Below, piece by piece: positions 45,601 to 54,969 of a stretch of DNA of 64,000 nucleotides (position 1 is the stretch's first letter; every line of letters begins with the position of its first letter). The notes under the pieces are model-generated. The model made no database searches. It saw only the letters and a list, made by a program, of their open reading frames with translations, and was not told the origin of the DNA. Source of the DNA: Oceanicaulis sp. MMSF_3324 (GTDB taxonomy: Bacteria > Pseudomonadota > Alphaproteobacteria > Caulobacterales > Maricaulaceae); assembly GCF_030733545.1 (NCBI RefSeq), contig NZ_JASHIU010000008.1:1-64000 (forward strand), in the 5' to 3' direction. The translations under genes were made by a program, and so were the position numbers.

Positions 45601-48204
45601 TTAGACCTTGCCCGCCCAGCCGCAGGCGTCACATCCCAGAAGCCCGGCGTTCTCGATCACGGTAAAATGGCCGCATTCCGGGCAGGGATCGCCGTGGTAA
45701 TTGACCACATGCTCTTCCAGACGCTCCACATTGGCGCCGCCTGAGCTGCCCGATCCGCTCGACTGAGGTTTGGGGTCAAACTCGAATCCGCTGCCTTCTG
45801 CAGCATCCTCAGGCTTTCCCGGCTTGGGACGGCTCCCCAGCATGACCACATTGTCGGGCAGCTGGCCGCGCGAGAAGCCCTTTGAAATCAGGCTCGCAGG
45901 ATCGGCCTCGCGCACCAGCTTCTCTTGCTCGACGCCTTTGCCCAATCCGCCCGGATCGTAATTGTGCGGATCGGTCTGGGCGAGATCCTCCCGCCCGAGA
46001 TAGCTCACTGCCAGCTCGCGAAAAATGTAATCGAGGATCGAACTGGCGTGCTTGATGGAGTCATTGCCATCCACATCGCCCGCCGGTTCGAACCGGGTGA
46101 ACAGATAGGCGTCCACATACTCTTCCAGCGGCACGCCGTATTGCAGGCCGATGGAAATGGAGATCGCGAAATTGTTCATCAGCGAGCGGAAGGCGGCGCC
46201 TTCCTTGTGCATGTCGATGAAGATCTCGCCCAGCTCGCCATCTTCGAACTCGCCGGTATGCAGATAGACCTTGTGACCGCCCACGGTGGATTTCTGGATA
46301 TAGCCCTTGCGGCGGTCGGGCAGCTTGCGGCGCTCTGTGGCGCGCTCGACATATTTCTCCACCACGCGTTCGACCACGCGTTCTTCGGCGATTACGGATC
46401 GGCGCACCGAGTCGCCCGTCTCGTATTCAATGGTATTGAGAAGGTCATAGAGCGCATCGCCTTCACGCCGGATCGCAAGGCCGGTCAGCCCGCGCCGTGC
46501 GCTGGAGGCAATCAGCGCGCCCAGTTCCTCAATCGAGCTTGATCCGGGCAGCGCCAGTTCCAGGCTGGCGGTGCTTTCCAGAACGTCTTCGCAGGCTTCA
46601 GCCATGGCCAGACGGGCTTCCGGCGTGGGATCGGCGAAGACGGCCCGCAGCTCCGGGCTAAGGACTTCGCAATCATCCAGCCGGCCTGCGCCATGGACAT
46701 AGCGTTCGGCGGCGATGACTTCGAGCGGATCCACGCCCAGCTTTTCCAGAAGGCGCGGGCCAGCTTCGTCAAAGTGTTCCGGGCTCAGCCCGCAACGACG
46801 CGCCACCTCGGGGCCCAGGCTCCAGCGGTTGATCGCGAAACGCAGCGGGACGCCATCGCTCAGAGCCGCATCGATCCGGGCGAAACCGGCCTGATCGACG
46901 CCCGCATTTTCCAGTTGGGTGATCCAGGTGGCGGAGTGACCAGCCAATGCGCCAGCGCCCAGGGCATGGCGGCGCGCGATGGCTTCTTCATCCGCGGTCA
47001 GCGAGCCCAGGGCAGCGCTGACACAGCTCGCAAAGCTCCGCCCGCCCGGTGCATCAAGCGCAGCGGGAGGATGAACGCCAACCGATTCTGCGCCGATCAG
47101 ACCCGCCGTCAGAGGATCAGGACGCTCCAGGCTTACGGGAGCGGGAGATTCGTTACGCACGATCTGCACGATGTGCTGGGCGCGTTCGCGCGCCTCTTCA
47201 CTGTCATAGGGCAGGGCAAGCGCGGTCAGAGCGGCGCCCAGACCCGACAGACCCAATGCGCCGGACTGGCGGGACGCCACATCGCCCCACAAGCGCGAGG
47301 CATGGGCCAGACCGTCTTCATCAAGCGCACGGTCGCTGACGAAACGCGCAAGATTGATCACGACCGCCACGGCGGTCCGGGCTTGAGGCTCGGTGAAGTG
47401 CAGCGCCGGACGCCCATGGGTCCAGACCGCTTCGGACAAGCGGTTCATGACGGCGCGCGCACTCTGACCATCGGCCAGCGGGGCATCGGTCTCGACCGCT
47501 TCAAAGAAAGCCGGGTCGAGTTGGACGTCGGGCAGCTCTGGCGTGGATGGCGTGGAGAACAAGCCTTGTTCGGGTGTGATCAGGCCCTGCCGGGCGCGCG
47601 CAATGGCGCGTTCGATCATGGCGTCCGGCGCACCATCCCGGCGGGCCGACCGCACGGCGCGCGCCAGCGCCCGGTTGCGACGCGGGTCAAAGCATTCATC
47701 GTCCGCGCCGTCGCAGTTCACACAGGCAAGCGCCACAGCTTCCAACCGCTCGGCCAGCACGCGGGCGCCCACATTGGCGGCGGCCTGGCCCATTTCAGCG
47801 GCATTGAGCGCGTTGATCGCCTCTGTAAGGCCTTCCGCACCGATGAGCGGGCGGGTGTCGGGGGCGGTCAGCCCTTCATGACGCCAGATCGAGGCGACGG
47901 GGCCGGCCTCGCGATGCAGCAGACTCGCGAGAAGCTCATCGCGTTCGATGTCACTGTCCTGTGACAGCGATTCAGCCAGTTCGCTCAGGACATGGCCGGC
48001 ATGGAGCTGGTCGCCGGGGTGGGCATCGCTCAAGGCCACAAGCGCGGCGATATTGCGGGCGTCCCAGCCTTCCGGGGCCAAGAGCTCGATCTCGGCCTCG
48101 CCAGCCACGGCGTCAGGATCAGGGCTGTCCGCCTGACGGCTGAGAAAGGCGAAATCATCCAGCGGTGAAACGCCGTTACGGGACAGGCGGCGGTTGTGGC
48201 TCAT
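45601..48204 (-). CDS. Class II ribonucleotide reductase-like protein with eroded catalytic core
   Basis: The 867-residue protein ends like B12-dependent NrdJ: KLPDRRKGYIQKSTVGGHKV from residue 627, a TSCPD-type domain with EGAAFRSLMNNFAISISIGL, and a zinc ribbon with CPEC and CDAC (841-862). Residues 255-345 (WTHGRPALHF, NLARF, LGAALTALALPYDSEEARER) and 455-464 (RFAINRWSLG) echo NrdJ order. The usual active-site NPCSE loop and the PTAS-type finger motif are not seen, and HFTE runs almost directly into VVINLARF. Probably a pseudoenzyme or regulator. ATG 48204 has AGGAG upstream. Confidence 0.75.
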   Translation of the reverse strand: MSHNRRLSRNGVSPLDDFAFLSRQADSPDPDAVAGEAEIELLAPEGWDARNIAALVALSDAHPGDQLHAGHVLSELAESLSQDSDIERDELLASLLHREAGPVASIWRHEGLTAPDTRPLIGAEGLTEAINALNAAEMGQAAANVGARVLAERLEAVALACVNCDGADDECFDPRRNRALARAVRSARRDGAPDAMIERAIARARQGLITPEQGLFSTPSTPELPDVQLDPAFFEAVETDAPLADGQSARAVMNRLSEAVWTHGRPALHFTEPQARTAVAVVINLARFVSDRALDEDGLAHASRLWGDVASRQSGALGLSGLGAALTALALPYDSEEARERAQHIVQIVRNESPAPVSLERPDPLTAGLIGAESVGVHPPAALDAPGGRSFASCVSAALGSLTADEEAIARRHALGAGALAGHSATWITQLENAGVDQAGFARIDAALSDGVPLRFAINRWSLGPEVARRCGLSPEHFDEAGPRLLEKLGVDPLEVIAAERYVHGAGRLDDCEVLSPELRAVFADPTPEARLAMAEACEDVLESTASLELALPGSSSIEELGALIASSARRGLTGLAIRREGDALYDLLNTIEYETGDSVRRSVIAEERVVERVVEKYVERATERRKLPDRRKGYIQKSTVGGHKVYLHTGEFEDGELGEIFIDMHKEGAAFRSLMNNFAISISIGLQYGVPLEEYVDAYLFTRFEPAGDVDGNDSIKHASSILDYIFRELAVSYLGREDLAQTDPHNYDPGGLGKGVEQEKLVREADPASLISKGFSRGQLPDNVVMLGSRPKPGKPEDAAEGSGFEFDPKPQSSGSGSSGGANVERLEEHVVNYHGDPCPECGHFTVIENAGLLGCDACGWAGKV

Positions 48205-48310
48205 GACGGCTCCTACCAATCGGGCGCGCGAATCACCCTCATGGTACCGGAGGCGTGGGCTTGGAGTCGAAGTCTGAACAGGATGGTCTTAACCTGAGCG
48301 TGGAAAACTG

Positions 48311-48328
48311 ATGGTCCACAGCGACCAT
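48311..48328. promoter_or_regulatory. Dyad in the divergent region before NDUFA12
   Basis: ATGGTC (48311-48316) and GACCAT (48323-48328) are 6-bp arms around CACAGC in the 243-bp region between the reductase-like gene and the NDUFA12 gene. It may be an operator. No NrdR-box-like or cobalamin riboswitch sequence was recognised here. Confidence 0.3.
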
Positions 48329-48447
48329 AGGGTCACGCTGCGCGATTGAAAGCAGGGTTTTGGCGCCCAAATGAGGGTGCATGACTGGACCCGACGCATG
48401 CGCAGGGGCATATAGCGGTCACGAGTATTAGTTCGAAGGAGCACGCC

Positions 48448-48861
48448 ATGCTTGGCCTGCTGTCAAAAGCTTTCACCTGGTGGAATGGCGCATCCGCGGG
48501 CGCTGTCTGGACGATCTGGCGCTCGGGAGAGCTCGTCGGCGAAGACGAGTTCGGCAACAAATACTACCAGGAACGCAAGGGCGGCACCGGTGCGGACGGA
48601 AAAGTTCGCCGCTGGGTCGTCTATAACGGCTATGCCGATGGCTCTCGCGTGCCGTCTGACTGGCATGGCTGGATGCACCACACCTTCGATGAAGCGCCGG
48701 CCAGCACCCCCTTGCCCCGCAAGGACTGGGAGCAGGAGCATCAGCCCAACATGACCGGCACGCTGCACGCCTATCGTCCCACGGGTTCGCTGACCGCCGG
48801 TTCGGCCCGTCAGCGCCAGTCGACAGCGGCAGACTACGAAGCCTGGACCCCGGGGGATTAA
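48448..48861 (+). CDS. NDUFA12-family complex I accessory subunit
   Basis: The 137-residue protein matches the NDUFA12/B17.2 family: GELVGEDEFGNKYYQERKGG, RRWVVYNGYADGSRVPSDWH and the GWMHHTFDEAP motif. It is an accessory subunit of alphaproteobacterial and mitochondrial NADH-quinone oxidoreductase. GAAGGAG precedes the ATG. The core nuo genes are not in the window. Confidence 0.93.
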   Translation: MLGLLSKAFTWWNGASAGAVWTIWRSGELVGEDEFGNKYYQERKGGTGADGKVRRWVVYNGYADGSRVPSDWHGWMHHTFDEAPASTPLPRKDWEQEHQPNMTGTLHAYRPTGSLTAGSARQRQSTAADYEAWTPGD

Positions 48862-48865
48862 GCCC

Positions 48866-49339
48866 ATGCGTGGCGGCGCCATTCTTGAGACCGTTCTCGG
48901 CCTGATCGTCCTGCTCGCGGCAGGCGCTTTCTTCCTCTATGCCCAGGGGCAGGTGGATGATGGCTCGGGCGCCGACGGTTACAAGCTGACCGCCCGTTTC
49001 TCCTCGGTCGGTGACCTCACGCGCGGCGCGGATGTCCGTGTCGCCGGCGTGCCCGTAGGTACGGTCACGGCGGTTCGCCTGGATCAGGAAACCTATTTCG
49101 CCGAAGCCGAGCTTGAATTGAGCGGCGCGATCGAAATTCCTACCGATTCCACGGCCAAGATCGCCACGGCCGGGCTGCTCGGCGGGTCTTTTGTCGAGAT
49201 CGAACCGGGCGGCGATATGGATGTGCTGTCCGAGGGCGATGAAATCTCATACACGCAGGGCGCTGTGGACATGTTCGACCTGATCGGTCAGGCGGTGATG
49301 AATCGCGGCTCTTCATCGTCGGAAAGCGAAGGGTCTTGA
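48866..49339 (+). CDS. mlaD: MlaD-family phospholipid-binding protein
   Basis: The 157-residue protein has one N-terminal membrane anchor (ETVLGLIVLLAAGAFFLYAQ) and one MCE domain with LTARFSSVGDLTRGADVRVA and AGLLGGSFVEIEPGG. MlaD forms the periplasmic hexamer of the MlaFEDB transporter that keeps outer-membrane lipid asymmetry. The other Mla genes are not adjacent here. It is 4 bp after NDUFA12. Confidence 0.88.
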   Translation: MRGGAILETVLGLIVLLAAGAFFLYAQGQVDDGSGADGYKLTARFSSVGDLTRGADVRVAGVPVGTVTAVRLDQETYFAEAELELSGAIEIPTDSTAKIATAGLLGGSFVEIEPGGDMDVLSEGDEISYTQGAVDMFDLIGQAVMNRGSSSSESEGS

Positions 49340-49381
49340 GGCCGAAACGCCTTGGTCTCGCCCCAAACGCCTGACAGAGTG

Positions 49382-49867
49382 ATGACCATGACCCGATTGC
49401 TGCTTCTCACCTCTGCCGTCTCTGCCCTTCTTGTGTTCGGCGCGGCGCCGCTGTTCGCCCAGGGCATGCAGGACCCGTCTTCTGACGATCCGGCGCTTGA
49501 ACAAGAGTCTCCCCAGCCGGTGGAAGACCCTGAGGCGCCTGAGCTGACGTCAGAGCCGGGCTCGATCGCGGTTTTGCGCGGTCTGGACAAGGTGACGGCC
49601 CGCACACGCGATTTCGAGGCCCCTGTGGGCGAAGAGGTGCGCTTTGGCGCGCTGTCGATCACCGTCCCGTATTGCCGCAAGCGTCCGCCGGAAGAGCCGC
49701 CGGAAGTCTATGCGTTTCTTGAGATCGAGGATCGTCGGACTGACGGGTTTGGCGTTCAGGCTGAAGGCGAGTTGATGTTCTCGGGCTGGATGTTTGCGTC
49801 CAACCCCGCGCTCAACGCGCTGGAGCATCCCGTCTACGACGTCTGGGTGATCGATTGCAGAAGCTGA
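49382..49867 (+). CDS. DUF2155-domain exported protein
   Basis: The 161-residue protein has a signal peptide (to about FAQG, residue 27), an acidic Pro-rich linker, then the DUF2155 domain: LDKVTARTRDFEAPVGEEVR, VPYCRKRPPEEPPE and FSGWMFASNPALNALEHPVY ending VWVIDC. The two conserved cysteines may pair. Function unknown. A second ATG lies two codons later. Its end overlaps the convergent aat gene by 34 bp. Confidence 0.85.
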   Translation: MTMTRLLLLTSAVSALLVFGAAPLFAQGMQDPSSDDPALEQESPQPVEDPEAPELTSEPGSIAVLRGLDKVTARTRDFEAPVGEEVRFGALSITVPYCRKRPPEEPPEVYAFLEIEDRRTDGFGVQAEGELMFSGWMFASNPALNALEHPVYDVWVIDCRS

Positions 49868-50484
49868 TCGCCGCTCACCCCTTCAGGCAGGGCGAAGAAG
49901 TCTGACGGCTCGGCAAGCGCCGCATCCAGATAATTGCGATAGGTCGACTGGGCGATCGTCTCGGTTCCGAACCGCTTGAGATGCTCTGTGTTAAACTGGG
50001 TATCGAGCAGGCGATAGCCGCCGGTTTTCAAACGGGCGATCAAGGCCACCAGCGCCGCCTTGGAGGCGTCGGTTTCACGCGAGAACATGCTTTCCCCGAA
50101 AAAGGCCGCGCCCAGCGAAACGCCATAGAGCCCGCCTGCCAGCTTGCCCTCTTTCCAGGCTTCGATGGAATGAGCATGGCCTTCGGCATGCATGTCCAGG
50201 TACAGCATCAGGATCTGATCGTTGATCCAGCTGTCTTCCCGACCGGGGGCCGGCGCAGCGCAGCTGCGCACGACAGTCTCGAAGCACCGGTTCACCGTGA
50301 AGGTGAAGGCGTCGCGACGGATGGTCTTCTTCAGGGATTTGGGAATGTGGAACTTGTCGAGCGGAAGCACGCCGCGCTCATCGGGTTCCAGCAGATAGAC
50401 ACGGGTGTCACTGCGCGACTCCGCCATCGGGAAAACGCCGCGGGCATAACATGCCAGCAATTCCTCAACACCGAAGCCGCGCAT
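49834..50484 (-). CDS. aat: Leucyl/phenylalanyl-tRNA-protein transferase
   Basis: Aat adds Leu or Phe to proteins with N-terminal Arg or Lys, marking them for ClpS-ClpAP. The 216-residue product starts MRGFGVEELLACYARGVFPM and includes the motifs GREDSWINDQILMLYLDMH, AHSIEAWKEGKLAGGLYGVS and FGESMFSRETDASKAALVAL. It is 16 bp downstream of accC. Confidence 0.95.
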   Translation of the reverse strand: MRGFGVEELLACYARGVFPMAESRSDTRVYLLEPDERGVLPLDKFHIPKSLKKTIRRDAFTFTVNRCFETVVRSCAAPAPGREDSWINDQILMLYLDMHAEGHAHSIEAWKEGKLAGGLYGVSLGAAFFGESMFSRETDASKAALVALIARLKTGGYRLLDTQFNTEHLKRFGTETIAQSTYRNYLDAALAEPSDFFALPEGVSGDQLLQSITQTS

Positions 50485-50500
50485 GACTCGTCTCCGCGGA

Positions 50501-51850
50501 CTATGAGCCCTGACGCTCGGCCAGCCAGCTTTCCAGCCAGCGGATATGATAGTCCCCGCTCAGGAAGGCGGGCTCGTCCAGGAGCGCCAGATGCAGCGGA
50601 ATGGTGGTCTCCACCCCGCTCACGACCATTTCGGACAGGGCGCGTCTGAGGCGCAGCAGGGCCTCTTCACGGTCCCGGCCATGCACGATTAGCTTGCCGA
50701 TCATGGAGTCGTAATAGGGCGGTATGCGATAGCCCGAATACAGCGCGCTATCGAGCCTGACGCCCAGGCCGCCAGGCGCATGGAACTCGGTCACCGTGCC
50801 CGGTGAGGGCGAGAAGGTTTCCGGGTTCTCCGCATTGATGCGGCATTCGATGGACCAGCCCTCGAACTTGATGTCGTCCTGGGTGATGTCGAGCTTGTGG
50901 CCCGCGGCGACGCGGATCTGCTCGCGCACCAGGTCGATGCGGGTGATCGCTTCGGTGACCGGGTGCTCCACCTGGAGACGGGTGTTCATTTCGATGAAAT
51001 AGAACTCGCCGTTCTCATACAGGAACTCGACCGTGCCGGCGCCGCGATAGCCGATGGCTTTTACGGCGTCGGTCACGACCTTGCCGATCTTGGCGCGGGC
51101 TTCACTGTCGAGCGCCACCGACGGCGCTTCCTCGAGCACCTTCTGGTGGCGACGCTGCAGCGAGCAATCGCGTTCGCCCAGATGGACGACATTGCCATGC
51201 TGGTCAGCGAGCACCTGGATCTCGATATGGCGCGGCTGACCGAGATATTTCTCGATATACACAGCGCCGTCGCCAAACGCCGCCTGGGCTTCGGATGAGG
51301 CCGTCTGCAGCGCGCTTTCGAGCTTGTCTTCGCTTTCAGCCACCTTCATGCCGCGACCGCCGCCGCCGGAGGCGGCCTTGATCAGCACCGGGAAGCCGAT
51401 GTCGAGCGCGACCTTGCGGGCCTCGTTCATGTCGGTAATGGCGCCGTCCGAGCCGGGCACGACCGGAATGCCGGCGTCCATGGCGGCCTGCTTGGCGGTG
51501 ATCTTGTCGCCCATCAGGCGGATGGTGTCCGCGGTCGGGCCGATGAAGGTCAGGCCATGCGCTTCCACGATTTCGGCGAAGCGGGCGTTCTCGGACAGAA
51601 AGCCATAGCCGGGATGGATCGCCTGGGCGCCGGTGATTTCGGCGGCGGCCATGATGGCGGGCACGTTGAGATAGGAACGACCGGCAGGCGGCGGACCAAT
51701 GCAGACGCTTTCATCGGCCAGCTTCACATGCATGGCGTTGGCGTCGGCTTCGGAGTGCACGGCGACGGTCTTGATGCCCATTTCCTTGCAGGCCCGGTGG
51801 ACCCGCAAGGCGATCTCGCCGCGATTGGCGATAAGGACTTTATCAAACAT
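50501..51850 (-). CDS. accC: Biotin carboxylase subunit of acetyl-CoA carboxylase
   Basis: AccC carboxylates the biotin on AccB using ATP and bicarbonate, the first step of fatty-acid synthesis. The 449-residue protein begins [20 protein letters not shown], with [36 protein letters not shown] and [17 protein letters not shown] 51850 fits family length. It follows accB by 10 bp. Confidence 0.96.
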   Translation of the reverse strand: MFDKVLIANRGEIALRVHRACKEMGIKTVAVHSEADANAMHVKLADESVCIGPPPAGRSYLNVPAIMAAAEITGAQAIHPGYGFLSENARFAEIVEAHGLTFIGPTADTIRLMGDKITAKQAAMDAGIPVVPGSDGAITDMNEARKVALDIGFPVLIKAASGGGGRGMKVAESEDKLESALQTASSEAQAAFGDGAVYIEKYLGQPRHIEIQVLADQHGNVVHLGERDCSLQRRHQKVLEEAPSVALDSEARAKIGKVVTDAVKAIGYRGAGTVEFLYENGEFYFIEMNTRLQVEHPVTEAITRIDLVREQIRVAAGHKLDITQDDIKFEGWSIECRINAENPETFSPSPGTVTEFHAPGGLGVRLDSALYSGYRIPPYYDSMIGKLIVHGRDREEALLRLRRALSEMVVSGVETTIPLHLALLDEPAFLSGDYHIRWLESWLAERQGS

Positions 51851-51860
51851 GAGCGACCGC

Positions 51861-52364
51861 CTAGCTGATGATGAACAGGGCTTCGCCGTATTCGACCGGC
51901 TGGGCGTCATCCACCAGCAGCTCGGTCAGAGTGCCCGATTTGGTTGCGGTGATCGGGTTGAAGGTCTTCATGGCCTCGACCAGCAAGATGGTCTCGCCTT
52001 CCTTCACGCTGTCGCCGACCTTCTTGAACTGCTCCGCCTCCGGGGAGGGGCGCAGATACACCGTGCCGACCATGGGCGAGGTCACGGCGCCGGGATGGCT
52101 CTTGGCGTCAGCGGCGCCGCTCGAGGCCGGGGTTTCAGGGGCGGACGCGGGCGCCGGAGCCGGAGCCGGTGCGGGCGCAGCAGCCGGCGCGCTCATGGGC
52201 TGGCTGGCGTAAATGGCGGGCGCAGCGGTGACTTCGCGCGCAACGCGGATACGCAGTTCGCCCTTTTCGACCTCGATCTCGGTGAGTTCGGTGTCGTTGA
52301 GAATATCGGCCAGCTCGCGCACGAGCTTGGAATCGACCTGCGGGTTCGACGTGGTGGACGCCAT
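51861..52364 (-). CDS. accB: Biotin carboxyl carrier protein of acetyl-CoA carboxylase
   Basis: The 167-residue carrier has an N-terminal helical part, an Ala/Pro linker (residues 48-85) and the biotinyl domain with Lys133 in [11 protein letters not shown] 52364 has AAAGGG at good spacing; an in-frame ATG eight codons earlier is less likely. It lies between aroQ and accC, the usual alphaproteobacterial order. Confidence 0.95.
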   Translation of the reverse strand: MASTTSNPQVDSKLVRELADILNDTELTEIEVEKGELRIRVAREVTAAPAIYASQPMSAPAAAPAPAPAPAPASAPETPASSGAADAKSHPGAVTSPMVGTVYLRPSPEAEQFKKVGDSVKEGETILLVEAMKTFNPITATKSGTLTELLVDDAQPVEYGEALFIIS

Positions 52365-52387
52365 AGGTTTACTACCCTTTCTAGTCA

Positions 52388-52843
52388 TTATTTAGCACGC
52401 GCCTGCGCCAGTTGCACAGCGGCTCTCATCCCCAGCTCATAGCCGCGCGCGCCTAAACCGCTGATCGTGCCAGCGGCGGCAAGTGACACATAAGAGACCG
52501 CACGAAAGGCCTCTCGCGCAACAGGCTGGGACAGATGCACCTCTATTGCAGGCACGTCTACCCCTTTGATTGCGTCAAGCAGCGCAATCGATGTGTGCGT
52601 GTAGGCGGCGGGATTGATCACGATCGCCGAGCCCTTGGCGCCGGCGGTGTGGATGAGCTCGACCAGCTCGCCCTCATGATTGGTCTGCTCGAAGACGATG
52701 GAAGCGCCGAGCGACTCAGCGGTTTGCCGGCACAAGGCCTCGATATCCTTGAGGGTGGTCGTGCCGTATATTTCAGGCTCGCGGGTCCCAAGAAGGTTGA
52801 GATTGGGGCCGTTCAGCACAAAAACGGGTTTCAGGGTCGACAC
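52388..52843 (-). CDS. aroQ: Type II 3-dehydroquinate dehydratase
   Basis: AroQ dehydrates 3-dehydroquinate in the shikimate pathway. The 151-residue product has VFVLNGPNLNLLGTREPEIY, INPAAYTHTSIALLDAI and AIEVHLSQPVAREAFR with the active histidine. The usual HLSN is HLSQ here. The start is GTG at 52843, as no other start fits. It precedes accB by 23 bp. Confidence 0.94.
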   Translation of the reverse strand: MSTLKPVFVLNGPNLNLLGTREPEIYGTTTLKDIEALCRQTAESLGASIVFEQTNHEGELVELIHTAGAKGSAIVINPAAYTHTSIALLDAIKGVDVPAIEVHLSQPVAREAFRAVSYVSLAAAGTISGLGARGYELGMRAAVQLAQARAK

Positions 52844-52954
52844 GTTTGCTCACTCCGGTCCGGCTGAAGGGCGCCCGCGCGCCTTGACTGCCAGCCTCGG
52901 TTCTACGACCTGATGAGAGTGTGAACAAGCAAACCCGTGCGTGGGACGCAGGTC

Positions 52955-53164
52955 ATGACCGAGATTGATGTCGAGTTGAACGGGGAAACCCGCCAGATCC
53001 CGTCCAGCCTGACCCTGAAAGGGTTGCTGGAGCATTTGGAGCTGGACCCCCGCAAGGTCGCCGTGGAGCGTAATCTCGAGATTGCGCCGCGCGACGGCTA
53101 TGATTCGATTCGCATCGAAGCGGGCGACCGGCTCGAAATCGTGCATTTTGTCGGAGGAGGGTGA
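52955..53164 (+). CDS. thiS: Sulfur carrier protein ThiS
   Basis: ThiS carries the sulfur for the thiazole of thiamine as a C-terminal thiocarboxylate. The 69-residue product begins MTEIDVELNGETRQIPSSLT and ends VHFVGGG, with the required Gly-Gly end. The ATG at 52955 was chosen over one six codons earlier. thiG follows after 3 bp. No TPP riboswitch was recognised upstream. Confidence 0.92.
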   Translation: MTEIDVELNGETRQIPSSLTLKGLLEHLELDPRKVAVERNLEIAPRDGYDSIRIEAGDRLEIVHFVGGG

Positions 53165-53167
53165 GCC

Positions 53168-53956
53168 ATGACCGCTCAGACCCAGGACGACGCCCCGCTG
53201 GTCGTGGCGGGACGCAGCTTCAACTCGCGCCTGATCATCGGCACGGGCAAGTATGAAACCTATGAGCAGAATGCGCGCGCGCTTGAAGCCTCGGGCGCTG
53301 AGATGATCACCGTCGCGGTGCGTCGGGTAAATCTCTCAGACCCCAGCCAGCCGCGGCTTGTCGATTTCATCGATCCCAAGCAATACACCTTCCTGCCCAA
53401 TACGGCGGGCTGCTTTACCGGCGAGGACGCGGTGCGCACCCTGCGCCTGGCGCGCGAAGCGGGCGGCTGGGATCTGGTGAAGCTTGAAGTGCTGTCAGAT
53501 CCCAAGCACCTCTATCCGGATATGGCCGAAACCCTTCGGGCCTGCGAGATGCTGGTCAAGGAGGGCTTTGAGGTCATGGTCTATTGCTCGGACGATCCGG
53601 TTTACGCCAAGCGGCTGGAAGAGGCGGGCGCCTGCGCGATCATGCCGCTTGGGGCGCCGATCGGCTCGGGGCTCGGCATCCAGAATCCGGTCAATATCCG
53701 CCTCATCATCGAGGAGGCGAAGGTGCCGGTGATCGTGGATGCGGGTGTCGGCACGGCGTCAGACGCCGCTGTGGGCATGGAGCTCGGTTGTGACGGCATC
53801 CTGATGAACACCGCCATCGCCGAGGCCAAGGACCCGGTGCGCATGGCCAAGGCCATGAAGCACGCCGTCATTGGCGGACGTGAGGCGTATCTGGCGGGAC
53901 GCATGCCCAAGAAGCGCTATGCCGATCCGTCGAGCCCGCTGGCGGGGCTGATTTAG
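53168..53956 (+). CDS. thiG: Thiazole synthase
   Basis: ThiG forms the thiazole phosphate ring from DXP, dehydroglycine and ThiS thiocarboxylate. The 262-residue barrel protein has [20 protein letters not shown], the WDLVKLEVL strand with the Schiff-base lysine, and [20 protein letters not shown]. It is convergent with the lipoprotein gene, 8 bp away. Other thi genes are not in the window. Confidence 0.96.
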   Translation: MTAQTQDDAPLVVAGRSFNSRLIIGTGKYETYEQNARALEASGAEMITVAVRRVNLSDPSQPRLVDFIDPKQYTFLPNTAGCFTGEDAVRTLRLAREAGGWDLVKLEVLSDPKHLYPDMAETLRACEMLVKEGFEVMVYCSDDPVYAKRLEEAGACAIMPLGAPIGSGLGIQNPVNIRLIIEEAKVPVIVDAGVGTASDAAVGMELGCDGILMNTAIAEAKDPVRMAKAMKHAVIGGREAYLAGRMPKKRYADPSSPLAGLI

Positions 53957-53964
53957 GTCAAAGC

Positions 53965-54876
53965 CTAGCGGGAGCGTCTTAGCGCTTCCGCTCCGACCGG
54001 CAGGTCATCCACGACTTCTGAACAGACAGGACGCGAGACCCGTTCGCCTCGCATCAGGAGGCGATGCTCATATTCGCGCATCGCTGTGCCGCCCAGGCAG
54101 GGCAGGACGTGGGTGATCTCGATCATCTCCCGTTGCGCCATGGTGCGCATCACGGCCGCGGCGAGGGCGTCGCTGACGAGCGCATTGACCTGCCAGGCCC
54201 GCTCGGCGCCCGACCGGGCGCCATAGGCGCGTCCTGACGGACCCACCATCAGCGCATTGTCCGTCTCGCGCATGCGAATAGGGACGAGCGGCAGCCATTC
54301 CGGCCCGGAATAGGGCGGGTAGGTGGTGTCCCAGCGGGCGCCGACGCTGAACCAGGGACTGTCAAAGAAGAAGGGCAGGATGTTCAGCACGCTATAGACG
54401 CCGCCATCGGCCCAATCGGCTTCATCAATGCCGGGCCAGTAGGCTTCGCGGTGCGCGCTGACGGGCTCGTCGAGCACAACGCGCCCGGTCATGCGATCGG
54501 TGATCCAGACCCGGCCCAGCAGGGCCGCGTCCATGTGCGAGCCGAAATCAGGCCCGTCCACATGGTCAAAATCCATTGAGATGACATAGCGCGCCTGATC
54601 CCGGTTCGGCGCGGCGAGTCCGGCCTGTTCCAGCGCGGCTTCAAAGCGGGGCCGCAGGATCGTGCGATTGGGTTCGGGCAGGAACCAGGAGAACTGAGAT
54701 GTCCCGGTAACCGGGCCAAGCGCCATCTGGTGGTAGAAGGGGCTGGCGGCATCCACCCGCACGCTTTGCGTGATGAGCGGTTGCGGCGCTTGCCGCGCCG
54801 AAATGGCGTCACGGCTGGCGCAAGCGGTGACGGTAAGCGCCGCACAGGCGGCCAGTACGAGTTTGAAAGACGTCAT
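53965..54876 (-). CDS. Putative lipoprotein of unknown function
   Basis: The 303-residue protein starts MTSFKLVLAACAALTVTACA, a lipoprotein signal with Cys near residue 19. The mature part has alternating hydrophobic stretches, an NILPFFFDSPWFS segment and several cysteines near the C-terminus, with no family I recognise. GGAGGGG precedes two adjacent ATG codons (54879 and 54876). Confidence 0.65.
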   Translation of the reverse strand: MTSFKLVLAACAALTVTACASRDAISARQAPQPLITQSVRVDAASPFYHQMALGPVTGTSQFSWFLPEPNRTILRPRFEAALEQAGLAAPNRDQARYVISMDFDHVDGPDFGSHMDAALLGRVWITDRMTGRVVLDEPVSAHREAYWPGIDEADWADGGVYSVLNILPFFFDSPWFSVGARWDTTYPPYSGPEWLPLVPIRMRETDNALMVGPSGRAYGARSGAERAWQVNALVSDALAAAVMRTMAQREMIEITHVLPCLGGTAMREYEHRLLMRGERVSRPVCSEVVDDLPVGAEALRRSR

Positions 54877-54930
54877 CATCCCCTCCAGATCGCGGGGATG
54901 ATTAACCACAAGCGGGAAACAAGCTGTAAA

Positions 54931-54956
54931 CGGCGCCGGGAAATGACCCGGCGCCG
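54931..54956 (-). terminator. Hairpin terminator after the DsbA-like gene
   Basis: CGGCGCCGGG (54931-54940) and CCCGGCGCCG (54947-54956) form a perfect 10-bp stem. On the minus strand it lies 14 bp after the stop and is followed by TTTAC, a short U run. The same CGGCGCCGG core recurs after rne. Confidence 0.65.
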
Positions 54957-54969
54957 CTGACAATCGTGA

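Noticed and set aside
52844-52954. TPP riboswitch before thiS
   Set aside because: ACCTGAT is present, but the CUGAGA and the other paired conserved parts of the THI element are missing and the gap is too short.
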